A DNA stretch of 64,000 nt from Nereocystis luetkeana (lineage: Eukaryota > Sar > Phaeophyceae > Laminariales > Laminariaceae). The stretch lies in assembly GCA_031213475.1 (NCBI GenBank), contig JARUPZ010000002.1, positions 17,096,079 to 17,160,078 of the forward strand, given 5' to 3'. The notes under the pieces were generated by a model. That model did no database searches. It was not told the DNA's origin and saw only the letters and a list, made by a program, of their open reading frames with translations. Positions 22,406 to 34,700 of the stretch are shown here, piece after piece. The position numbers and the translations under genes were made by a program. How positions within the stretch are numbered: position 1 is the first letter of the stretch; the number at the start of each line of letters is the position of its first letter.

Positions 22406-23731
22406 GCACGCGACGCGTGTCCTGTACGGTGGTATCTTCCGTATGATAGCAGCGAGTGGCACAGCGGGACCGAACCGGGAAGAAGGTGCTTGGAACCTTA
22501 CTTCGTTACAGCCTCCCGTCGTCGAGGCATCAAGCAGGCAACACAACCTTCTCAAATAACATGTTAGCGCTGTACAGGTATACTTCCTGCTTCTGGCTAC
22601 AATACTTCGCGTATTCAACCAGAGAAATAACGTATCATCCTGGTACTACGTGCAGCGAGCATACTGTAGCCCGAAACAACGAAGCGGAAACGAAAAAACA
22701 ACAACGCTAATAGTCGCGGTGATTACCAAAAAAATAGTATCATGTGCGGTGGTGGTAGCAGTGGTCAGGAGTAGGTACAGGATGAGGGGGTTAGACATCA
22801 TGCATAGGTTTCCTTCGTGTTTTGTTTTTCCCTTGATTTTCTTCCTGTGGGAAATGTTTGTGAGAGTCTAGAGCAGCGTTGAAGCTACTGTAGTCCAAGA
22901 AGCGGCTGAAGTACTCAGAGGCTATTGTTGTACGTCAATAGATTAGGCTTTCGTTGTTTCCCTTGGCTACCTTCTTTCGGGCAACGTTCAGAAGGAGTGA
23001 TCGACGTTGAAGCTCATACTGCACATTCTTTGTCCGATGGCAAACGCATAAACAGTAAAGTATAGAGAGGAAGACATTTCGTGCCCCTACTACAGTATTA
23101 GTAGTAGTAGTAGTAGCAGTGGTGGTAGGAGAAGACGTAGTATTAAATAGTAATAACAGTAGCAGCAGAAGTAGTATTTGTAGTATTTGTAGTAGTGATA
23201 GTAGCAGTAAGTGGCAGTAAAAAACTACCCCAAATGTGGCGGAATAGAGAGAGAGCTCTACAGACAGTAGCAGTGGCAGCAGCAGCACCACCACCACCAC
23301 CACCACGCACGGCAGCAGTACAGTACTCCATTGTGCAAGTGCAACATCGGCAACGGCATCCACTGCTACCGCACACAGACCATAAATACACCCCGTAACA
23401 CTAGCCGAGGTATTTATTTGGAGGTCGCAAATGAAATACCACCCTCTTCGGGGGGAGGCCTGGTATTCATCCACCCCCCACGCTAACGCCCAGCACCCGT
23501 AGCCCTGGCAGGCTAGTGATGGGGGGGGGGCAAAGACGGGGCGGGTGTATGTTACGCAGTGCCTGCGGAGCGAAGAAGAGGTGGCGGCATGAAGTAACGC
23601 CACAGATCGACAAGGAGAGGGGTCGCAACATGTCAAAACGAGGGCGGTAAAAGGGGCGGGTGCTGTGGCAATTAGATGATGCCTCTGCATAAAAAAAGTG
23701 GCGGTCGGGTAGGCTTGATGATGAGAGGGGG
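22406..23731. other. Intergenic DNA with LINE-X remnant and GTA-rich tract
   Basis: A plus-strand LINE-X 3' end (GATCGACGTTGAAGCTCATA) lies at about 22995-23046. GTA/AGT-rich simple sequence is at 23095-23220, a CCA run near 23286-23304, and a G11 tract near 23520. No gene is supported. Confidence 0.45.
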
Positions 23732-24087
23732 TGTATGTATGTATGTATGTATGTATGTATGCATGTATGTATGTATGTATGTATGTATGTATGTATGTAT
23801 GTATGTATGTATGTATGTATGTATGTATGTATGTATGTATGTACGCATGTATGCATGTATGTATGTATGTATGCATGTATGTATGTATGTATGTATGTAT
23901 GTATGTATGTATGTATGTATGTATGTATGTATGTATGTATGTATGTATGTATGTATGTATGTATGTATGTATGTATGTATGTATGTATGTATGTATGTAT
24001 GTATGTATGTATGTATGTATGTGTGTGTATGTATGTATGTATGTATGTATGTATGTATGTATGTATGTATGTATGTATGTATGTATG

Positions 24088-24121
<34 letters not shown>

Positions 24122-24364
24122 TGTATGTATGTATGTATGTATGTATGTATGTATGTATGTATGTATGTATGTATGTATATATGTATGTATGCACGTACGT
24201 ATGTATGCATGTATGTATGTATGTATGTGTGTATGTATGTATGTATGTATGTATGTATGTATGTATGTATGTATGTATGTATGTATGTATGTATGTATGT
24301 ATGTATGTATGTATGTATGTATGTATGTATGTATGTATGTATGTATGTATGTATGTATGTATGT
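23732..24364. repeat. (ATGT)n array of about 630 bp
   Basis: A very long tetranucleotide array with scattered point interruptions (GCATG, GTACG, GTGTG, ATATA). Because 4 is not a multiple of 3 and no phase produces stops, all plus-strand frames stay open as Met-Tyr-Val-Cys repeats, and the minus strand gives His-Thr-Tyr-Ile. These are artefacts. Confidence 0.97.
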
Positions 24365-25731
24365 ACCGTTTTACTTTTCGTTTTTTTTTCAAGCTGGCAT
24401 CGTGTCGGAGAGCACAGTTTTTGGTTTCAGTTCAGTGTTTCCAGTGGAACTTAGGAGAGCGTGTACTGTACGGCACCGCCTGAACTCCACAACCTCCGTT
24501 TACAGTAACCCGGGGATGGTTCTCACCAGTCTCCTTCATGATTTATCTTCGGGATGACACCGGATACTCGCACGCATGCAACGCCCTAACCAACGTTCGA
24601 CTTGACGTTACCCTTCTTCACTCCCGGGCAAAGCCCCATCAAGTATTATAGTGCTTGAATAATCCGTGAACCCCTTGCGGCCTGGTCGATGAAAACCCGA
24701 CGTACTCCGTCCCGGCATTGTAGGGATGCGAGGGTCTATGGTCTCACGACTATGGCTATGCATGGCATGAGTACCCCCCCCCCCCCCCCCATGGGTTTCC
24801 TAATATTGCGCGGCAGTGTCAACCGCAATGATGGTGCCATCAGGGGCGATACCCGGCGGATGGTCGAGAGAATAAAAAGGGGGACGTCAGTGTCCAAGAA
24901 AATATAGGTGGGGGGGGGGGGGGGAATGACTTGAAGCAGCTCAAAACAGCTGGGGGTCGTGTCGCGGCGGTGTGTCAGGGTTCAAGGCGCTGGTTTTTGC
25001 CTCGTCGGGTGGCATGCTGGCATCAATCAGTGCTCCGTTCGCATCTATACCGAGACCTGTGGTTTAATTTTTCGCGAGCCCCTACATTTTCGTGTGCGCC
25101 TCCCTACATAATACGGCTTGATAACTCGCGGCTGAAGGAATATCATCGATAGTTCATTGCTCGCGGTTTCGTCTATAGGCGCGCTATACACGGAAGACGC
25201 ACTCACGCCCGACTCAATAGTGCAGCTTTCGGTCCGACTCGATCGCGTGGCGAGCGGTAGTGGCAGAGGGGTTTTCATAACGGAACATGATCGGGTTTTC
25301 ATGCGCTAACAACAGATGGCGTCTAACCCTTCCGGTAAGTTCCCTGCCGCTTGTCACGCGCCGAGTGATTTTCGGTTTCTCGCCAAGCTTCCGTTTCGGT
25401 CGGTTTTTGTTGCTGTTGTTGGGCAACCTGTGACAACAAAGAAGCCCCCCCGTGTATCCTCTTTGCGATACTAATATTGTAGGTTGTAGGACTAGCTGCC
25501 TCCGTCCCGTCCCATCGTGTGCGCATGGGAAGATAATCCTGGCCGAAAACGGTGTGAGAGCATACATGCACGCAAATGTTCTCCTCCGGGAACGCAAGTC
25601 ACTTAAAAGCTGCCGTGGCATGACGCCGTCTTGTGATTTTGTCTCTTGCTCCGCTGCCTATACACATTCCGTCGGTTCGTGGCCTGCTACATAAACAAAA
25701 CAGTTTCGGCTACCCAGTGACAGCAGTTGTG
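24365..25731. other. Intergenic DNA with repeat G fragment
   Basis: At 24675-24790 there is a fragment of repeat G (CCCGGCATTGTAGGGATGCG, then GCATGGCATGAGTACC) ending in a C17 run at 24774-24790. A G14 tract is near 24909-24923. The interval lies downstream of the minus-strand gene's stop codon and may include its 3' UTR. Confidence 0.45.
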
Positions 25732-28700
25732 CTACACTCGTTTTATCCTCGGCGAGCCGACTTTCCCACTTTTTTTTCTCCCACCAGCTCTCTTTCTACG
25801 CCCCCCCCCGCTGTCGCTTCTTATAACTGTATCCCCTGACGCTCGAGGCAGCATGCTGGAGACTGGAGACCCTCCAGGCAACAAACGCAAAGAACGCTCC
25901 ATACGCTTGTTCGTCAACCCCCTCCCATCACCATTCGCCGTGTCCGTGGTGGAACCCCCCCGCCTACCGCCTATCGCGTGCCGCGTGTCTTCCTCCCAAC
26001 CTTTGACACCAGGTCCGCCCGTAGCAGCATCCTGGCGACTATAGCCGCCAATAACGCGATCGGAGCATCTTCCGGCACCCCTGACGAGCGCTAGGTTTCT
26101 CGCTACCACGGCTGATCGCGGATGCTCGACGCCCAACGCGGACCTGCCACGGTGACGTTTTGACCGCGGTTGGAGGCAAACGAAGGCAGGACATGGGGAG
26201 GGGCCGCGCTGCAGTAGTCTAGGGGTTGCCTTTTTGAGCCCCCAAGTTTTTTTGCACTGGATATTAACCGGTCTGGGACCCCTTTGGGTAGCTACCGAAA
26301 CAACCACCAGGTACACTTTTTTGGGGGGGATATCAGCCGTCTACTACAGCAACAGCGTGAGCGCCCAGCAGTACTGTACGGGAAGGGACGTGCTGCGCCC
26401 GTGCCGCACGACTCCTTGCATCAACCATTGTAACTCGGGCACCATGTTGCAGAATATCATCCCCCACTCACGCAAGTAAGTGGCGAATGCTGGAAATCGC
26501 CGGTTTGTAAAAGTTTCCCCTATGAAGTCACAAGAGGGTTCGTAGGTTCCTCAACCGCAGAGCTACCGGTAACGTGTGTATTTTTATTTTGGAGTGTCGG
26601 TCTCCAGACACTGGCCCAACGGTAGATTATTACGGTACAAGAGGGTTGAGTTCGCACAGAGGAGGTAGTTGCGATCGTTTTCGTTTTTAAGCGCGCGCGA
26701 TTTTTTCCAGAGGGCGGGAAGGTTTCGAGTACCGAACAACCAGAGGGGTGTTTTCTTCGGAAAGGTCCGGTCGAGAGCCTTCCGAAAACGTGAACGTTCA
26801 GTTTTTTAGCAGCGTCAACCGTTGTCAAGATAAAACGAGCGCTGAAAAACGAACGCACCCCCCCCCCTGTGCGAACTCAACGCTCTTTACGGTACCGGAC
26901 TCGGATTCAACTTGTTCTAAGAATATTATAAGAAATGTTCTGAGAATGTCTAAGAACGTTCTTAGAAGTTTTATTTCTTCCTTTATCATCCTCCGGCGGA
27001 AGGGGAAAAAAAAAGGAGCTCGCCGGTTGTGGGGTGAGGTACTATAAATAACACCACTCTGCTCCGATATATAAGAACCAGTTGTATACGAATATCAAGT
27101 GTAGACGGTCGTTATGTTTGGGGACAGAGTGGTAGGACAGAGCTACTCAAGTTACGAGCCTCGGACAATCTACGTGTTACCCCTGTCATAGGGCGCATCA
27201 CAGAAGTGACGCCCGCAACTGCTGTGGAATCCACTTCTTCGGGCATGCGGCACGAGAAGATCGACGACAAATATCCAATCACTTTACGTAATATCTCCGG
27301 CGACCCCAAGCGCCACGTTTGCCCCCGGCGCCCTCCCTAACCCCGCTGCGCAATCAAGCGAGACGTACGATGTAGCGTTCGAAGAAACCCCCAGAGCTTT
27401 TGCCGCAAGCCTCGTGTTTCCTTCCACCGCCAGACAAACCCCGACATTGTTGAGTGTAGCGGCCGCTGTTACCTCCCCCGCCTCAATTGCCGGTATGGCC
27501 GCAGAACCTCGCGTGGGCGGGGGGTTCGTCCCGCCGTCTGCGACGCCTCCGCCGCCGCCGCCGGGTACCGCCGACGTTTCTGTCTCTGGGGTGTCCTGCC
27601 GCTCCTGGTGCTGCTGTCGGAGGAGCTTTTGGCGAAGGGATAGCTCTAGCCGGAAGCAGCGCAGACTGAGGGACGTGCGTCGGCAGTAGTACAGGACAAC
27701 TCTGCGAGGCCATGAAGAGGGACACCAGGGACGCGCGCAGAAGGTAAAAAACATTTCTTTCAGGGGGAGGGAGCAAGCAGCAACGGATATTGAGTGGTGT
27801 AAAAACATACCTGGTACTGATGCTGTTTACAGGAGGGCAAGTGTCAAGTTCGATATAACTGGGTGTCTGTTAATGTCAATGCACCCCCCCCCCCCCCCCC
27901 CGGCATGCGAACCTATAGGGCGCCCTTTTGCGACCGCCGAAGAAACCTTGACCAGGGTGTGGTCGTTGTCGCGTAGACGCTCGATACCGTTCCCGGAGCA
28001 CATCTGCGTAGGGATTCGTAGGAGCGCTACCTCGACCTCGTGAACTACCGTAATTTAAGCGTTGAAATCGCACAGGGTTAGGTGCGATCGTTTTTGAGCC
28101 CCTTTTTTTTCGATAACGGTAAGGGTGCCAAAACCGAACATCAATTTTTCGAAAGGCGCTCTCGACCAGATCTTCCCGAAAACACCTTTAAGGTTCGGTA
28201 AAATAAAAAAAAACGTTTTCTGGAAATATCGAGCGCTGAAAAACGATCGTAGCACCCCTGTGTGAACCCAACGCTCTGCTTCACGGTACTTGGTTGCGGT
28301 GCGAAGAGGGACCGACGAGCCTCTCACCCCATCTTGCCGAGGACGGACGCCGTGAGCGCCTCTCGCAGAAAAAAACCGTCGCCGTTGATCGTTGCGACCG
28401 CTTCTTCCGCCCGCAGCAATGTCAAGAGAGCGCCGTCATCCGCCCCCGCAGACTGGCAGATGCCGCCCTCCATTAAGAGCAGAAGGGCCTTGTAGGGTAT
28501 GTACCACGGAGGGAATGTTAGAGGGGAGCTGAAATTTTGGCACAGAGAAGGCCGGGGGTGGGTGTGTGGGTGGTTGGGGTGTTCTCGTTTGGCTGAGTGT
28601 GGTAGAAATAGACGGCGGTCGGGGGGTGTTCCCTGTGTTGTGCGAGTGTCGAGCGTAGCGTCCCGTGTGCTTCTTGGGGCGCAGTGCATGCTCTCCAACA

Positions 28701-31700
28701 AGGGGGATGGATTCGCGCTTTTCGTGCGCTATCAAACAGAAACTACACGGTTCCTCCGTGTTCCGACACCGTGTTCAACTAGTGCCCCGCTCTGTGTTGG
28801 CTACGCGGGCTAGACCCTCTCCTCGATGCGTCCACCCATGGTTTTCCCCCGGTCCACAGCAGCTGTGGGGAAAATATCAAGGGCCATGACGTAAAAAGTG
28901 CGGCGGAATGCCGCTTGCAAGCGAAAACGCGCGCACCTCGTCAGCTCCGTCCAGTCCCCACCTACTTCCTACGCCGACCACCTCGTTTCCAAGCCGCTCA
29001 ACGCGACCATGTACATCCTCTCTCTCAGACCGATTTTTTTCTCGACGATCATCAACTTCGCCGCCGATCTCGACGCCACCGGGGGCGACATGGGCTCCAC
29101 CACCACCACCACCACCATCACCGTCGAGCACTTCTTTGCCGTCACGGTCGGCTTCGACGGCTATGCTTTGCCCCCTTGCTTGGAGCGCTCTCCAAGTATT
29201 CCCGGTCTTGTCTAGGATTTGTAGAGCGAGGTCGTAGCGCCCCGCCTGAAGAGAGCGCACGCATGCCACAAAAGCACCGAAGCAAAACGTTAAGGCTGTC
29301 CCCCGAGTCTCTAGTGAATCTGCAGACAAAACAAATGGGCACTTCCATTCCAGCCTCTCACCTGGTGGTGGTTGAGGGCCCTCTCTAGCAGGTGACGGAT
29401 GTCAAATGGAGCATATTCAGGCACGAGCTGAAGCTCTTTGACGACTACAAGCCTAGCGAATGCCCCCCCAGCCCCAGCAGCCGGGGGTAACGGCATAGCC
29501 TGCCCTTCGACTCTCGCTTGGCTCATAAGTGGAAGTTTCCACGACTCTTGCCGGTTCACCCCCTGCGCTTCCAGGCTGTTGTTGAAGTCACTCGGGAAGA
29601 GGTTCTCTTTCTCGAGCTTTGAGACGCAACCGACGACACCATCGAGAATGCGAGCCGAGTCAGTTGGCGTGTACACCCTTGCTAACCGGTCTGCCGGATC
29701 TGAGACTGTCTCTCCATCGTGACCACCTATCCGTGAACTCCTCGCGGCAACCGGACCACTTCGTGCACCTCCCGTTGAACGTTCTCCCTCGCCGCAACTT
29801 TTCGCCCTTGACACTCGCTCAGTCGCGCCATACCCGCGCGGCTCGGATGTTGTTGCGTCCGCCTTGTGCCGCGAGGCTACTTCGTCACAAAGTGATCGGT
29901 CGCTGCGCGAGCGAATCCGCACCGGGGAGCGATTGTCTTTGTAAGAGATGCGGGCGTGGTGGAAGAGCGCCTTCAGGGCCCCCAAGTCGTACGGGAAACT
30001 TCGCTGGGCTGGATGTGCTGCGGCCGAGGAAACGGGCAGCTTTTTTTCTCCGCGTACGGCGCCTCCTGCCGGTGTGCCGACCGGCATATTTCTGGCAGGC
30101 AATCGCGACAAGAGGGGCTACCGTTAAACCATATACGAAGTATGCGTATATGGATCTAGTTTCTTCTTGGTCCTTTAGTCTATGTATAGTGACTCTCTGT
30201 ATAGTGGCCTTGGGTCATTGGGCGGGGGTGGGGTGTATCTTGATGACACGCTCTTTGGGCCCGACATCGGAGGGGGGGGGGGTACTCATGTTCGTGCATG
30301 GCCGCAGTCGTATGACCATAGACCCTCGCATCCCTCCAATGCCGGGACGGAGCACGTCGGGTTTTCGCTGGCCAGGCAGACAGTTCTGGCTTGCACTGAG
30401 CGCGAAGAGCGCCCGTGAGGTGTTCGGCAAGTCGCTTGGAGGGTGAGCTGCATCCTACTGAGAGCCGCTTGTGAAGCGGGCTTTCTCGCATCTGGACGAC
30501 AGCGTCGAATGATTTGTTTTGTTTTTGCCGGCATCGGGGGGGCGAATAAATCCTATTACAGTCATGAAGGTACGGATGGGGGGACACCGACTTGCACATA
30601 GGCGCGGTGGGGTAGTTTCACAGGAGTGCTCTCGTTATCGTCCGACGAAAAGACACTGGCAAGGCTATCCCAAACGCGTGAAAAAAAACGCATAGACACG
30701 GGTTCAAGACACATCGACGTGCCTCAATGCGATATAGTATACAACCTCGAGTGCTGTTCGGTCAGGCTACGAGTGTAACGCGGATGTTTTCTCGGCATGC
30801 TTAGGGCCGGTGTCGTACATCGTTGAAACCGTTTGACAAAACAAGAAAACAGCAACAGCAAAAAGGGTATCCATTACACACAGGCCCACCTACGTTCTTC
30901 TGTGAAAGACGTTATCAAAGGATACGGTCGGACGGGCGTCAAGGTCAAAACAACCGAGCACATCCGAAAACACAAATGCTACCAAAATTCCGATGCCTCG
31001 CCCAAGCTGATGCCGCCTTACTTTTTGGGCTCGGTCGACACACCTTGTACCCGGCACTAGCTGCACGGCTGGGAGAGCGCGTACCGCCTTGTTGCAGGCC
31101 AAGTCTCCCGGGCGACCCCTTGCACCCTTCCTGCTATCCGCTCCCGGCACCCTCTGCGAATCATTTTTGTCGACAGTGGAGCGGTCGTTACGCCTCGTGC
31201 CTGCGTGGGCCCTCGAGCTTGCTTCACCATCAGCTTTACGAGTAGGAGCGCCCGGAGTGACGTTTTTCGGGATCGCCCCGGCGATGTCCGGGTAGAAAAC
31301 GCGGAGCCGCTCGGCCGCGTAAAGGGCCAAGAGCGACAGCGACTCGACAAACTGGGGGTATGTCATGCCCATGTTCGACCGCTGCGTCTCCTCGGTTCGG
31401 TCGGAGGCGTGTTTGCCAGAGAGGTCGCCCTGCATGTCCTCGGCATAAGAAGGATGCACGGTCGTTAGACTAGGTGTGTATTATTAGTGGGAAGTAAAAT
31501 GGGCATAGGGTCGTCAGCTTAAGCATGTTTCTGGTATGTATTGATAGGTTTATTCATAGAGGGGAGGCGTAGTCCTTCCATCGGCCTAGGTGGGTACCAG
31601 GTATGTATAATGGAGCTGTTTTATAGAGTGGAGGCATGTTGAGTCCATCAGGACCGTGGTACTACAAACTATGGATGGCAGGGACCTTCGAGTTGCTCGA

Positions 31701-34700
31701 CACGTTTTCCTGTGCAGCACCGCAGAGAGAGAGGGACGGGGACTGAAAAAGAGCGGAAATCGCTTCTAAACGGTCGTTCGCTTCTCCGAAGCCACTCCTG
31801 TTACAGATCGCAGTCAGCCATATACCCCCATTAGCACTGGAAGACGCGTACGACAACGCATGGGTCCGTGGGAACACTCACCAGTCCATCCCTCGCTTGC
31901 ACCCGATGCGGCGCAGAAAACACTTGCTCTACCGCCACCTTCAGAGCGTCGACCCCCATGAGCCGGGGGATGAGTTGAAGATCAGAGGCTACCGCAAGGT
32001 AGTCAGTCCAACACATGTGGCCGTTTCTCGAAACAGCCAACTTCCACTTGCTGTCCGCAGGGTCGCTACCTACCCCGTGCTCACACGGCGGTGACGGTTG
32101 CACGTCGTTTTGACCTTTGCTAGCACCCCTACCATCGCGAAATATTAACGCCGTGTCGTCTGCATGCCGCAGCGAGGGAGCGTCGCCGATGGAGGGGGTG
32201 AACATTCGATTGGGACCATGCGATGAAGAGCGGAGGAGACTTGCAGAAGATGGGAATCATGTCATAGGCGGCCTAGGGGGAGCATGGGAAAGTACGAGAG
32301 CATTCTATTCTACGTCTAGAGACGCTCAGAATAAGGCGTCTGTGATTAAATATAATACTGATATATGTCAGTATCTCCGTGCCGTACCCCCTGGTGCACA
32401 TTACGGATTACCAGGTACCAGGTACCAGGTACAGCAGGTCTATTCCAGTACGAGTACGAATAACCTCCCGTTTGGTTGCAGCGCTTGTTGCTTCACTGCT
32501 GAGCGCATCACATTTTTTTTTGGGACGTAGTCAAGGGACTAAGCTTCGGAGGGAGAGCTGCACGTACTAGGACGCTGCTATGTACCTGTCGTGCAAGTTC
32601 GTTGCGTACAGTACCCCGCGTTCATATTTTAGGGGCTCGCGAGTGCCAATCAACGTGGCTACGGGACTGCCTGGCTCCGGAACGAGATTTCTACAAGAGT
32701 TTGAAGCTTTAACACCGCCGCCCCCCCGCTTGCGTGCCTCGAAACCACGCGATATACGCCACATCACAAAATAATCCGAGAATACCAACTGCCTTCTAGA
32801 CTACGTACGTAGTCTACTAGGTTACCGTTTTTCGCTTTCACCTACCGTGTGCGTAGGTGACGAAAAGGCCGGTGGTGAAGGACCTCTGGGACAGGAGGAA
32901 CGAGCACACATCCTCGCGCACAAGATGGGCACATACGCCGTATCGCGCCTTTTCCGACTGCTTGTTCGCGAGGAGGAATGATCCAATCGGAACACGAGAA
33001 GGCGACTACGATGAGGCGAAGGGACAACGTGTTGTGCCGTGTAGACGAGACCGCAAATGCACCGGGGTCGGGGGGGGGGGGGGGGGCGACATCCTAACGC
33101 GACAAAATGCGACAGAGACAACATGCTGGTTTCGCCACGACGACAAGACAACAAGGAGGAAGCGAGGCAGGTGCTACGGGCGGTGCGGCGTGTAGGTTGT
33201 CCTCCTGCATATTTACGAGAAGAGCTACAAGATCGCGGCGTAACTTCGCGGCGTGGCAGGTAAATGGGGCGTTGCCTTCTCGTCTTCTCTACAAACTATA
33301 AGCAAAGGTTGAATCGAGACGGCGTGTGTGTACCTGCGGGGTATACGGGGAGTCGAATGGTCCGAATGGTGGACAGTTCAACACCGCCACTCGTCACACC
33401 CACTCCTCGCTTCTTTACAGCAGTTGCTTGTTCGCATTTCTCACACACGCTTCCGCCCGCCCGTGCAGACCGCAGGAGGACTGCTGTGAGGGTCCATTCA
33501 CCATGACGGCGAATCTACAGAGAAAGCTCTTGGATCATTTTCTCAAATAACAATACACCGGATGTGCGAAGCACCAGTTTACCGGTACAATGGGTAAACG
33601 CATACTGTGTACACGCATACTCCACGCATGTTGTTCGCGATGCCTAATACTACCCGCATCAGCTCTGGTATATGCTTCTTATATTGATTCAAGTATTGAT
33701 TGAAGAAGTCACTCTAATAACAGTGCAACGTACAGCCAGCCGATATCTATCCATCCGCACTGCGATCGCTCCCGACGCGCTTACTCTGAGAGCAGAACGA
33801 GTGGAGATATTGTTGTACACATCCCGAAGCAGAAAGCGAATCGCCACCCTATGCCCATCATCTCCATTGCCAAGACAACCGCCATCACCATCACTATGGT
33901 TATAGCGGCAGTACTTGGCCCGCGCCAGGTCGGTGAAAGCGTGTAGGAATGACGGCAACAACAGCAGGCGGGCGCGGGGGCGGGGGGTCGCCCAAGCTTT
34001 GACGGGGTGGCGATCGATCGCTTTGACTCCGTCTTCTTCTTGCTGTTGAACTTTGTTGGCATGTTCTCCCCATACGTCGTGGATGTCTTCGAGGGTCATC
34101 CTAGATTTGGACAATAAGGTTCACATCCAGGATTTCCCCATTAATTGGTGTTCGATTGAAAAACAAAACAACGAGAGGTTCCGCCAGGAGATGGAGCAAG
34201 AGGGAGAGGAAGGGGGGACGGGTACATACATTAAGAATTGTTGTGAAGGTCTTAGTCCGTTGGGCTAAATGTAAAAGGTTAACCAATCACCTACCCAATC
34301 CAAGCCTCATAACACTCTCCCCCCCTGGAACGGATCGGATTTTACGGGTCCACGCGCCACCACACGGCGACGCCGAAGGTCTTAGTCCGTTGGGCTAAAT
34401 GTAAAAGGTTAACCAATCGCCTACCCAATCCAAGCCTCATAACACTCTCCCCCCCTGGAACGGATCGGATTTTACGGGTCGACGCGCCACCACACGGCGA
34501 CGCCGAAGGTCTTAGTCCGTTGGGCTATATGTAAAAGGTTAACCAATCGCCTACCCAATCTAAGCCTCATAACATTGTAGACCAAACCACGGGGTCACGG
34601 CGTTCTTTCTGCGTTCTGCCCTATGATACACCTAAAATTCCAGGTACCAAGTCAGGTGTAAAATGTACCTGTATCCAAAGAGAGTTTACATACGCTCGAA

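Noticed and set aside
23676..24557. Long Met-Tyr-Val-Cys and His-Thr-Tyr-Ile open frames on both strands
   Set aside because: Produced by the (ATGT)n array, which contains no stops in any phase; not protein-coding.
27112..27309. Extension of TPR-gene exon 8 through to 27112
   Set aside because: A strong GTACGT donor at 27368 joins in phase to the HPRSAVV-containing exon, whereas the extension lacks TPR character.
29142..29348. Alternative acceptor at 29320 for TPR-gene exon 6
   Set aside because: The TTTTGTCTGCAG site looks good, but in the phase set by exon 5 it meets an immediate stop; the CTCTCTTCAG site at 29246 keeps the frame and the TPR pattern.
34245..34580. CRISPR-like array
   Set aside because: The 130-bp units are contiguous with no unique spacers of constant length, the DNA is eukaryotic and the unit is related to dispersed repeats.
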